DNA of 64,000 nucleotides from Closterium sp. Naga37s-1. Its lineage: Eukaryota; Streptophyta; Zygnematophyceae; Desmidiales; Closteriaceae. The first letter of the stretch is position 1; every line of letters begins with the position of its first letter. The position numbers and the translations under genes were made by a program. Below, piece after piece: positions 1 through 9,960 of this stretch. The stretch is taken from NCBI GenBank assembly GCA_947471745.1, contig CANJKZ010000929.1, positions 744,001 to 808,000 of the forward strand, in the 5' to 3' direction. The notes under the pieces are model-generated. The model saw nothing but the letters and a program-made list of their open reading frames with translations. It did no database searches and was not told the DNA's origin.

Positions 1-893
1 GCTCTGAGCCCTGCTCCCAGGCGTGATATAAGGAGCTCGAAACTGCTAACGTCGTTCACCGGCGTTCTTCGCACCGTCGCTTCAATGATCTTTCGGACCC
101 CAGCACGGTGAACCATCGAGGCGTGCAGTCTCCACATTCCCGGGCCGGTGCAGACTTTTGCGTCCAGACGAAAAGCGACCTTCACCGCGAAGCTGTGGTC
201 AGAGATCGGCTCGTCAGGTTTGTCATGGGAGGCAACAGACAGAAAAGATAAAAGCGACTGAGACACAAGAGCACGGTCTATGCGGGTGCTGGCTTGCTGG
301 GCTTTAGAGTAGAAGGTGTACTCTCTACAGCGCGGGTGCAGAGTGCGGAATGCGTCTGAGAGCTGGAAGGCGGTACACCTTAGAAGAAGCTTATCATTTT
401 CAGAAGAGGATCCTTGGCCTGATGTTGTGTCAAGCTTCGTGTCGTCAGTTATATTCAGGTCACCTATCAGCAGTAGATGCTCTGCGGGGGATATGCTATC
501 AACTACGGGACCTACGATGCCATGAATGAATCTGGATCTAAGGGTGGGATCGGATGGGAAGTATGCGGCTAGGAGAGTGAGATCTAGGCCGGGGGCTTTG
601 ACTGCGGTCTTAATCAGTCTACCTGAAGGATGAATGAGGGTGTCATGGAAAGTGACATCAGGATTCCGGCTAAGCACGGCAACCCCGCCGGCACGTGTAA
701 GGTAAGAAGAGGCTAAGGTCGTTGTGTCAGGGAGAGATTTCCAATAATGGTGGTTTGGACCTAATCTAGTGTCTGCTAAAACCGCGATGTCTGCTGCTGT
801 GCGAAGCCATGTGGTGACTCGGTTTTGCTTAGCTCGATTTCCTAGGCCGTTAACGTTGAGGCTCGCGATGGTGAGATGGTTTTTGTAATTCAT
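1..893 (-). CDS. LINE (non-LTR retrotransposon) ORF2, endonuclease part, incomplete at left edge
   Basis: Read on the minus strand from ATG at 893-891, the frame is open for 297 codons to the window edge. It has the order of motifs of an APE-type (exonuclease-endonuclease-phosphatase) endonuclease: SLNVNGLG near residue 12, a TRLGPNHH segment, LLLIGDLNI in the middle, RIDRALVS, then SDHSFAVKVAF, followed by the GPGMWRLHAS spacer usual before the reverse transcriptase of LINEs. The enzyme would nick target DNA to prime reverse transcription. The reverse transcriptase must lie left of the window. An upstream frame ends in TGA at 892-890, overlapping the ATG (ATGA), which resembles ORF1/ORF2 junctions of some LINEs, but no ORF1 domain was recognised. 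No stop or frame break is seen in this part, so the copy may be fairly young. Confidence 0.85.
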   Translation of the reverse strand, partial: MNYKNHLTIASLNVNGLGNRAKQNRVTTWLRTAADIAVLADTRLGPNHHYWKSLPDTTTLASSYLTRAGGVAVLSRNPDVTFHDTLIHPSGRLIKTAVKAPGLDLTLLAAYFPSDPTLRSRFIHGIVGPVVDSISPAEHLLLIGDLNITDDTKLDTTSGQGSSSENDKLLLRCTAFQLSDAFRTLHPRCREYTFYSKAQQASTRIDRALVSQSLLSFLSVASHDKPDEPISDHSFAVKVAFRLDAKVCTGPGMWRLHASMVHRAGVRKIIEATVRRTPVNDVSSFELLISRLGAGLR

Positions 894-1374
894 GGGTCCA
901 CTGCCTTGCAGCCCCTGATCATCCACAAGCTGATAAAGGATACAACACAAGCGACACTGACTCCTAGGCTCCAACTGGTGACAACATCCAACCTCCACTC
1001 CAGGTCAGTCAAAGGCCGTACTCCTTCCGAATAACAGTAAGACTTGTCCTCTCGAGCGACTGCTTGGTTGCTGAGCCTGGCGTTTCCAGATTCAGCATGT
1101 GAGCTGCAGTTGCGATGTGAGCAGTTGCCGTCATAAAACTCTTGCCGTGTGCCTTTCCGCAGCCTTCCTGCGTGCAGATCCACTCCTCCCTGCAGCTGCC
1201 GGTAGAGATGAGAGCCAGTGCAGGATCGCGGAGAAGGGGGAGGAATAACGTGGAAGTACTCAGGGACGCCGCTGCAACAGTCAAATAAAGAGTCAGTATG
1301 AGAAGAAAGCGAGAAAACTAAGACGAGGCCGTTGAAGGTGAGTGGAAACTGCGGACAGACAAAGCGTGCGAGTC
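894..1374 (-). other. Unresolved stretch upstream of the LINE ORF2
   Basis: No confident gene. On the minus strand one frame (about 1183-890) ends in the TGA that overlaps the ORF2 start and could be the tail of a LINE ORF1. A second minus frame (about 1284-1009) contains a CTQEGCGKAHGK segment with two later His residues, loosely like a zinc finger. Neither is long or conserved enough to call. The boundary with the gypsy remains to the right is not defined by a visible repeat. Confidence 0.3.
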
Positions 1375-2503
1375 ATGGACTAGGAGAAGTTGAACCAGAT
1401 GCTGGTGCAAATGGCAATGGTACAGTCAACAGTGAAATTGTTGTCGACGGAAGTTACGACACTACGTGAAGAAAACACCGAGCTACGCCGGATGCTAGGT
1501 GAAGCGCGTCAGGAGTCGCCCCATGAAGAAGGTGACACCGTCAGTCATGGAGCAAGTGGAGCCGTCACAAGTGGCGAGCTCGCACGAGGCAACAACGAAA
1601 GCAAACGGTCGGCAGAGTCGGCGCTAGCGACACTTGTAGTTAGTACAATTAAGATCAAGCCCGCGAGCCCGCCCCTGTTCAACCCTAATGACAAGGCGAC
1701 TACAGTGAAGAGGTGGCTATTTGGTAGCGCGCGTTGACGATAATGCCACGCGTATTGGTTACGCGGTTTCGCTTCTCCGAGGAGCGGCTCTGGAGTGGTG
1801 GCGACATACCTTGGACACGGGGACCCCGACAGCTGTGACACATATGGAAGATGGGACCTCAATCTCGGTTAATCAAGTGGCAGCGTCAATCTTCGGTTTG
1901 ACCAAGATTCGCGCGTGGAAGGAGTGGGGCGCAACCCTACGAGATCGATTCAAGCACGTATCCGCCCCGGAGCAAGCTCGCATGAAGCTGCATACTTGGT
2001 CGCAGTTGGCATCTGCCCAGGACTACACGGCGTCGTTTATGGCACTTGCCAACCAAGTGGATGACATGGCGGAGGCAGAGCAGTTAGATAAATACATCGG
2101 CGAGCAGTATGAGGTGCGCCGATGCCGCCCGACTTCGTTCTTGGAAGCTGTACAGTTGGCAGAATCTACAGATGCGCTGATGCAGTATGCGGGAGAAAGT
2201 TCCCGGAAGGGGAACGGTTTTTGCGGCCAAACCCAACGGGCCACAATCAACAGAGTCCATGCACCAGATCGCCCCGTCACAGAGACGTGTTAGAAGTGTG
2301 GGAAGCTGGGTCACTACGCAAGAGACTACACCGAGAAAACGCCGGCAAAGGGGAACAACAGGAAGGAGCAGGGAAATGGGAAGAGTCAGTAATTAGCGGC
2401 CCCAACTAACTGTGCTCCGTCTCCCAAAACCGACCATCCCTACCGAATTGTGGTTCCGATTCATGCAATCGATCGCACTCGGCCGAATAACAGGGATAAC
2501 CAT

Positions 2504-2876
2504 TGTTAACGCGAGAGTAGTGTTGGCCCCGCCCTCGCTTGGGCAACACCGACGACTTGGTCGGATGTACAGGAGAAGCAGCCAACCGTTCACAGTGGGA
2601 GAGCTGCTCGATGGGCTTCGTCGAGCTGCAGGGGACCTTTGTGGTGTTGCTGTTGACCAGGGAGCTCGGCAGCTGTAGCTGACTGGGCTGGGCAACGGGT
2701 GGGCCGTCGACCAGGAGGAGCAGTTTGACCGGGAGGTCGAGGGAGCAGTCAGTCGACCTGACAAGTGAGCAGCGGTCGACGAGGGGAGCTCGGCGATAAC
2801 AGCTGACAGTTCTGGTCGACGGAGGGGTCCGGGAACCAGGGAGTAGCTCGACGGGAGTTGTGGTCGACCAGAAGCA
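2504..2876 (+). repeat. 5' LTR part of copia J
   Basis: It starts TGTTAACGCGAG and matches 5665 onward closely, sharing GTGTTGGCCCCGCCCTCG and CAGTGGGAGAGC blocks. Several GTCGACC motifs are present. Confidence 0.7.
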
Positions 2877-5664
2877 CATGGGCGTGCACCACCACTGGTG
2901 GCACCTCGCTCTACGAAAAAGCTGTCTGGGTGCGCAACTGCTTGGAGCGGTCGACGACGACGCCGGGGACGACGCTGCCGGGGATAACGCCGTACCAGCT
3001 GCTGACCGGGGAGAAGCCCGACCTCACGCTGGCGTGGGTGTGGGGTTGCATGGTGCAATTCATGATCCCCGAGCAGCAGCGCGGTGGGAAGCTGGCGCCG
3101 AAGGCTCGCTGGGGGCTTCACCTGAGTGTGTCGCCGGAGAGTAAGGGCTGAGAGGTGCTGGACTTAACCAACCACAAGGTCGTCACGTCGGTCGAGGTGA
3201 TCTTCTACGAGACGCTATCGCTGGAGCTGTGGAAGACGAAGTATGGGCTGGCGTCGGGGCGGACGCAAGCACACCCGCCGACGGACACCTCGACAGTGAC
3301 GGTCCCGCTGCTTGTCGAGGTCGACGAGCCTGCTGACGAGGATGTCGTGGAAGTTCCTCCTCCCCCTGTTCTTGCTACTCCCACCCCCATCGCAGATCGG
3401 CTTGTGTCGGCACCTGTGTCGGCCACCAGCGATGAGGGGAGCCTTGAGGCGTCGCCTGTGGCGCCGAATGGCATCGTCGGCGGCCGACCAGGCGCCAAGC
3501 CATCGATGACAGGGGAGCAGCAGACAAGGGAGCCGGTCGAACAGAAGGCATTAGTAGGGGTGCACTCGACAGGGGAGCAGCAACTGGGGCGGTCGACAGG
3601 GGAGATGTCGAAGTCTGCAGGAGGTGAGCAGCCGATCGAATGGTCGAAGCAGCTGGTGGTCGCCAACGTGGATGTCGACGAGGAAGGGGAGCTGTCGGCA
3701 GGAGAAGAGTCCACTGACAGTGATGTGGTTGAGGTTCCGGTCATGAAGCCTCAGCTGCGATGCACAGGTCGAAATAGGAAGCCGCCGGAGCGGCTGGTCT
3801 TCCACGCTTGCCTGCCCCCAGCTGCCTTCACCATGGTGTACGACGAAGGCGACGATGACCTGCTCTACGACGACGCCAACGATGACGTCGACCAACCAGA
3901 GCTCGACCCCGACGTACATGGTGACCCCGAAGACCGCTGGGACATCGCCACGATGACGGTGAAGGAGGCGCTAGCAAGCTGGAAGGGCAAGGCAGTGATG
4001 GCCACCATGGAGGAGGAGATCCGCAGTCTTATCGACATGGGCACATGGGAGCTGGTGGAACGCCCATGGGGGGTGAACATCACGAAGAACCGGTGGGTGT
4101 TGACGACCAAGTACGGCATCGACGACACCGTCGAGCGTGAGAAGGTGAGGCTGGTCGTGAAGGGCTTTACGCAGGTGTACGGCGCCGACTACGACGAGAC
4201 ATACTCACTGGTGAGTAGCTACGTCACGTTGAGGATCTTCCTCAGCATCGTCGCCGTCCTCGACCTCAACCTGATGCAGCTCGACACGAAGAACGTTTTC
4301 CTGCAGAGCAAGCTCGACCGGGTGCTATACATGAACTAGCTGGACTACTTCGACGACGGGACCGGCCGGATGTGCAAGCTGCTGAAGAGCCTCTACGGGC
4401 TCAAGCAGACGCCGCTGCTGTGGTAAAAGGCCCTCGACAGTGTGCTGCTGGGCGCTGGCTAAAAGAAGAGCCAGGTCGACACGACGCTCTATTCCAAGTC
4501 CGGCGACAACAGAGTGATCTGCTGGGTGCTGGTCTACGTCGACGGCCTGCTCGCCGCCAGCAGCAGCACCATACGATGCTGAAGGAGCTGCTTGAGGCAG
4601 CCTTTGAGCTGCGCAAGATTTCGCCGGCCGTCAAGTACCTCGGGCTGGAGATCATGCGCGTCAGACAAGCGAGGAAGATCTGGCTGCACCTGAAGAACTA
4701 CGCCAACGAGCTGCGCATGCGCTTCATCAACGAGGAGCTAGGCGAGCGCATCCCGAGGATGCCGGTCTTGGTCGACGCCTACGCCGAGCTGACATTCGAT
4801 GACGAGGAGGCGTAGGAGCGCGAGGAGGAGTACCGGCAGAAGGTTGGCTCGCTGCAGTTCGCGGCGACGACGACGAGGCCGGACATCGCGCTCGCCTGCT
4901 CCAAGTTGGGGAGCGGCCTCACGGTGAGGGGCGACCAGCATTGGCGCGAGGTCGACCGCTACCTCGCCTACCTCGCCGACACCCGCGACACCGCCGTGGA
5001 GTTCGGTGGTGGACCAGAGTCGCTTGAGCTGATTGGCTACGTAGACGCCGACGACGCGGGCAACACGCAGAACCGGACGAGCACAGGTGGCTACGTGTTT
5101 GTCTTTGGAGGGGCCGCAGTCTCCTGGTCAAGCCAGCGCATCAAGTGCGCGACGCTCTCCTTGACCGAGTCGGAGTACGTTGCGGCCACGAACGTCGACA
5201 AGGAGGGGCGTCGACTTCGCTTCCTCCTTGCAGAATTCAAGTTGCTCGACGCTGGGAAGACGACCATCCTCCGCGTGTGCAACAAGTTGGCAATCATGGT
5301 TTCTGAAGGCTTGGGGCTGACGGGTAACCTCAAGCACATGGAGCGACACTACGCCTGGCTACAGTACATAGTGAGGCGCGAGAAGTTCGTGCTGAGGTGC
5401 ATCCCGACCACCGAGCAGCCGGCAGACTTCCTGACGAAGGCGCTGCAATTTCCGGCTTTCAACCGGCGCTCTGTCACCATCGGCCAAGTGCGTCTGGCCG
5501 ACGTCGGCGACGGCGACGATAATGTGCAGTAGTAGGTGCCGTGCCCTTCTGCACGGCTAGTGCGGTGACGGTGTGCTGCGTGCGGTGTGCACGCCGAGGA
5601 CGAGTTTCCTCCGTGGAGTGCTGCCTTGTGGGCTAGAGGCCCAATGGTGAGCGCGGCAGGAGAG

Positions 5665-6150
5665 TGTTAACGGGAGAGGAGTGTTGGCCCCGCCCTCGCT
5701 TGGGCAACACCGACGACTTGGTCAGATGTACGGGAGAAGCAGCCGACCATTCACAGTGGGAGAGCAGCTCGACGGGCTTCGTCGAGCTGCAGGGGACCTC
5801 TGTGGTGTTGCTCTCGACCAGGGAGCTCAACAGCTGTAGCTGACAAGGCTGGGCGACGGGTGGGCCGTCGACCAGGAGGTTTACGGAAGAGTCCGTTGAC
5901 TTGACAAGTTAGCAGCGGTCAACGAGGGGAGCTCGGCAACAACAGCCGACAAATCTGGTCGACGGAGGGGTCCGTCGACCAGGGGGTAGCTTGACAGGAG
6001 ATGTGGTCGACCAGAGGAACCTGGTGGTCGACTAGAGCACATGGTGATCGACCAGGTAACCTGCTCGGCGAGTTCTGCGGAGGCACGCGAACGTCATCGA
6101 GGTCGCAGTGATGAAGGCGACTTCGGGCGGGTATCTCGGAGTCGATGTTG
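5665..6150 (+). repeat. 3' LTR part of copia J
   Basis: It starts TGTTAACGGGAG and is collinear with 2504-2876, then runs further through GTTCTGCGGAGG, a block also found in the solo LTR near 7448. The right end is approximate. Gypsy copy 1 sequence resumes at about 6153. Confidence 0.65.
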
Positions 6151-6761
6151 CTCGCCAGCCATAGCCTCTTCAACTTGGCGATATCAAGAAAATGAAAGGT
6201 GTGTGCCCAAAATCGACGCTTGCCTCGTGGATAGGAAGCCTCTGGCGATACTGGAGGAAACACGGGCGGTGCGGATCGAATGCGGCGAAGATTATGGCTT
6301 CAGCATGAAGTTTCTCGCGAGGACGATGGATGGCTACTACGTGCTGCTGGGGCGTGATTGGCTGCAAAGGCACGACCACATCATTGATTGGACGACGGGA
6401 TCGTGCAGCATCAGCAAGCACGAGGGTTTAATGAAGTTGCCTGCATGGACACGTGACTACATCCAAGCGTCGTGTGTCAAAGCTATCACTATAGCTCGCC
6501 ACTTCAACCGAGGCGCGGAGCTGTTCGCCGTATGCTTGGGCGAATTGGCAACCGACACCGATGGAATGGACATCGAGAAACGGTGCGCAGCTGTACCATC
6601 TGATTTAGCGGAGCTGTTTTGACAGTACTCGAACATCTCCTCGACAACCTGTCACCTGGACTACCACCCGAACGTCCCGAGGACCACAAAATCCAGCTGG
6701 AACCTAGTGCGCAGTCGACTGTTCGTACACAGTGGCGGTTGATCCAGCCGGAACTCGAGGA

Positions 6762-7953
6762 TGTCAACGGGAGTTGTGTGTTGGCCCCGTCCTCGCTTGG
6801 GCGGAGCCGACTTCGTAGTCGGGTGTGAGGGGAGCAGCCGACCTGAAGCAGTGGGTGAGCTGGTTGATGAGGAGGTCGACCTGCACGGGGGCCACTGCAC
6901 GGGCGCCGACTTCAAGGTGGCGCCGACTACAGGGAGGTCGACCTGGGAAGTCGACCTGCGGAGGGCGTCAACTTAGTGACGCCAACTTGGGGGAAGCCGA
7001 CTTGGTGGTCGACTGGCACGCCTGCTGGTCGACTTGGTGGTGGTCGACCAGGCGTGATGTCGACCTGGTGATCGACCAGACCTGGTGGTCAACCAGACCT
7101 GGTGGTCGACCAGACCTGGTGGTCGACGGAGGAGGGGCCGACGTCGACCTCGACTCAGGACGCCGAGCAGCTGGGCATCGAGTAGCAGGGCGTCAACTTG
7201 GTGACGCCGACTTCGGGTAGCCGACTTGGGTGGTCGGCTGACAACTGCGCTGGTCGACTAGGAGTGCTGGTCGACGTGGAGCTGGTCGACCAGGAGTGAC
7301 GTCGACTTCGAGCTGGTCGACCAGGGGCGTGGTCGACCTGGTGAGGTCGACTTGGGGTGGTCGTCGACTTGGGAGGTCGACGGGCACGTACGGGAGCAGC
7401 TGGTCGACGTGGTTGCCCGGTCGACCAAGTTACCTGGGTGACGAGGTTCTGCGGAGGAGTGCGACGGTCGCCCAGGCGAAGTTGGCGAGTCCGACCTCGG
7501 TGGTGGTATCCCGAAGTCGACGTGGCTGATCAGATGCAGTCGTCAGCGCCAGGTTGACTTGGTGTGTGCACTGTGCAGGTGACGAGGCTCAGCGCGCCAA
7601 TCATCTGCGAGCACCTGCGAAGCTGGTGCGATGCTGTACTGCGGGAGCAACGCTGGCACGCCGACGACCTGCAGCGTTGGCACGCCGTCGACTTTGCACT
7701 GCTGGAGCGAGGTCGACCATGCTGCGCTGGCAGTCGACCGACCTGAGTGCTAGCTCTGATGTAGTCTTGCTATGCCAACTTCATTTTACCATTGTTGTCA
7801 ACTTTCTCTAGTGAAACTCTTGCCAATTCTCCCCATGAACTAGCAAGCTGTGTGTGCACTAGGAAAACGACTAAGGACCAACGAACCCAGAGATCACACG
7901 AGCACCCGTGCCTAGCCCGTAGTCTAGCTCCCGTTGTAGTGGTTATCTCCGCA
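6762..7953 (+). mobile_element. Solo LTR K (copia J family), 1192 bp
   Basis: It begins TGTCAACGGGAG and ends CCGCA, with perfect 5-bp target repeats GAGGA at 6757-6761 and 7954-7958. It sits inside the reverse-transcriptase coding part of gypsy copy 1. Start and internal blocks match the LTRs of copia J. About 25 GTCGAC sites and tandem CTGGTCGACCAG-like palindromes fill the middle (about 6890-7430). No coding parts are present, as expected after recombination between two LTRs. Confidence 0.85.
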
Positions 7954-8580
7954 GAGGAGCTGCGAAGGCAAATTGACGCACCGTTGGAGAACGGGTTCAT
8001 CTGACCTAGTACATCTCCCTTAGCAGCGCCGATCCTGTTCACAATAAAAAAAGACGGCGAGCTTCGCATGAGCATCGACTATCGCGCACTCAACCAGGTG
8101 ACAATCGAATTTTGCTATCCAATCCCATGCACCGACAACCTCCTCGACCAACTTCGCGGCACTCACTACTTCTCAAAAATCAACCTACGTGGCGGTTACC
8201 ATCAAATCTGGGTCTTCGCCAACGATTGTCACAAGGTCGCGTTTCGCACCCAATACGGAAGCTATGAGTTCACGGTGATGCCTTTTGGCCTCACGAATGT
8301 GCCTTCAACATTTCATCTAACCATGAACAAGGTATTTCGCGATCTTCTCGACAATTGCGTTATCGTCTATTTGGACGATAACATGATATTTAGCAGGATA
8401 CGCGACCACCATCTCCGCAACCTCGACGCAGTATTTAAGCGGTTGCAGGAGAACCGTCTCATCACTAAGGGCTCTAAGTGCGAGTTATTCAAGCAGGAGT
8501 TGAAGTTTTTGGGACACGTCATCTCCCGCGACCGCATGAAGATTGTACGAAGTTGTCGTCCTGGCCCTCCATGCCTGCTG

Positions 8581-9428
8581 GCATCGCGTCCAAAATTTGA
8601 AATTGAGGGGGAAAAAAAAAAAAACACAACATTGGTATTACGTACCTGAAATTGGTGCTTCTTGTTTGTTGCCCCCGCGGTTTTTCAAGACTGGTTTTTA
8701 GCGGTCGAACAACTTCCCGTGTTAACGAGCTAGGGTACCAAGCGTGAGGTCGTGGAACATTTAAAAGAATAATTTATTGATCACCTGGGTACAGCACGAA
8801 ACTATATATAGTCCCGACATAAGGCCTAGTAACCAGGTGTTACGCGAAGGTTCCGAGGGTCGCGAAGCGTTCCGAATGGAGCCTTCCCGAAGTTGGTAGA
8901 AGCCGTTCAGTGGAAACAGAATAGCACGAATTCAGTGCACGCAATCTATAGTAGAATAAAGAAAAGCATCTAACCTAGGAAATCAAGCAAAACCATGCAT
9001 TATAAATTAAACCTGAGCTAGGTAAAGCATAATAAATAAAACAAGCCAAATAATGCATAGCAAAGCCATCGTACTCTTACAGGTACTTACAACAAATTCA
9101 AACAGTGCAGCGAGAGAACCCGTTTCAAACGTGTTCCCGCCATTTCACTTCATATGTGCATGCGTGCATCGGTCTCGATCTGACGGTTGTCGGTGTCGCT
9201 TCGACTCTTCTGACTCCTCGACTTCATACCCAATGGAGTCGGCTCCTGTAGCGTGCACGAATGCCTTCTCACTAAAATTCATGTCTCAACACTCCAAATA
9301 GAAACACATGCGCTAAACGTAGTCATTTGCTTATGTCCGGGATAATACGGCACTAGGAAAGTGTAAGGAATCACAATTCCTTACCATACTCGCACCTTAG
9401 CAGATAGTTCCAAGGGACATGCGTCAAA
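8581..9428. other. No gene recognised; AT-richer spacer
   Basis: The stretch holds a poly-A run at about 8613, a palindromic CTATATATAG near 8811 and scattered short frames. On the minus strand TATATATAG followed about 30 bases on by AATAAATTATT would fit the end of an unidentified LTR or a promoter, but no second copy is present in the window. Nothing can be called. Confidence 0.3.
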
Positions 9429-9564
9429 TGTCAAAACTTATATGTTTATAGGTTGCAGGCTATATGGGTGCTCGCACTAGGGGTTCATAATTCCTCTCGA
9501 TGTTGTTCTTGTACCCCACCCCCTCCACCTAATCATCACCTATTCTCCTTACCTAGTCTCGACA
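9429..9564 (+). repeat. 5' LTR of copia B, 136 bp
   Basis: It starts TGTCAAAACTTATATG and ends CTCGACA, directly followed by the Met-tRNA-like primer-binding site TGGTATAGAGC. Confidence 0.85.
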
Positions 9565-9718
9565 TGGTATAGAGCAGGTCCTTAGGACCGTTTTTTTTAG
9601 GGCCCACCACTTTGATTTTTTTTCCTGCCCAAAATTCTGCCCTGCCCTGCCCTTCCCCGTGCCTTCCTGCTGCCCTGCCGTGCCGCGCGCAGTCCGTTTC
9701 GCCTGCGCCAGGCACGTT

Positions 9719-9960
9719 CAGCCCGCGAGCCGCCCGCGCGTAGCCCGTACAGCCCGCGCGCCGCCCTCGCGCAGCCCATACAGCCCGCGCGCCGCCCGCG
9801 CGCAGCCCTTACAGCCCGTGCATGGCCCGCACGCAGCCCGTACGGCCCGCGCCAGGCCCGCATGCAGCCCATACAGCCCGCGCCAGGCATGCGCACATCC
9901 AGTACAGCCCGTGCCAGGCCCGCGCGCAGTCCGGACAGCCTGCGCCAGGCCCGTGCGCAC
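9719..9960 (+). repeat. Tandem repeats in the leader of copia B
   Basis: About 30-bp imperfect units built on CAGCCCGCGCCAGGCCCGCG, part of a GC-rich leader (about 9610-10425) between the primer-binding site and Gag. Long frames here are by-products of the composition. Confidence 0.75.

Larger units (their letters stand above)
2504..6150 (+). mobile_element. Ty1/copia element J, broken, inserted in gypsy copy 1
   Basis: The left end begins TGTTAACGCGAG at 2504 and the same sequence recurs at 5665 as the 3' LTR. The parts recognisable between them are the end of integrase (GCMVQF, RWGLHL near 3045-3125), an acidic linker, the reverse-transcriptase start (WELVERPWG, KNRWVLTTKYG near 4050-4110; KGFTQVYGADYDETY) and RNase H (GYVDADDAGN, SSQRIKCATLSLTESEYVAA, HMERHYAWL, ADFLTKALQ, about 5030-5450). 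It is broken in several places and incomplete. Its LTRs are relatives of the solo LTR at 6762-7953. The element and its LTRs are strikingly rich in GTCGAC. Confidence 0.75.
1375..8580 (+). mobile_element. Ty3/gypsy retrotransposon copy 1, broken, split by two later insertions
   Basis: Parts in order: a Gag region (about 1390-2290) with a coiled-coil-like start and the YAVSLLRGAALEWW signature; an aspartic-protease region (about 6150-6600) with LLGRDWLQRH and IDWTTG; and reverse transcriptase (about 7955-8550) with MSIDYRALNQVT, FSKINLRGGYHQI, VMPFGLTNVPSTF and VYLDDN. The same blocks occur in the gypsy copy at 57828-62190, so both belong to one family. The copy is a fossil with roughly half a dozen or more breaks. 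It is interrupted by a copia element (2504-~6150) and a solo LTR (6762-7953). No LTRs of its own were found here. It ends near 8580 without a clear boundary. Confidence 0.8.

Noticed and set aside
1100-1210. Zinc finger in a minus-strand frame
   Set aside because: Cys and His spacing does not fit a known class, and the frame is short with no second copy to compare.
9424-9428. Target repeat for copia B (TCAAA left, TCTGA right)
   Set aside because: The two flanks do not match well enough; age or recombination may have removed it.
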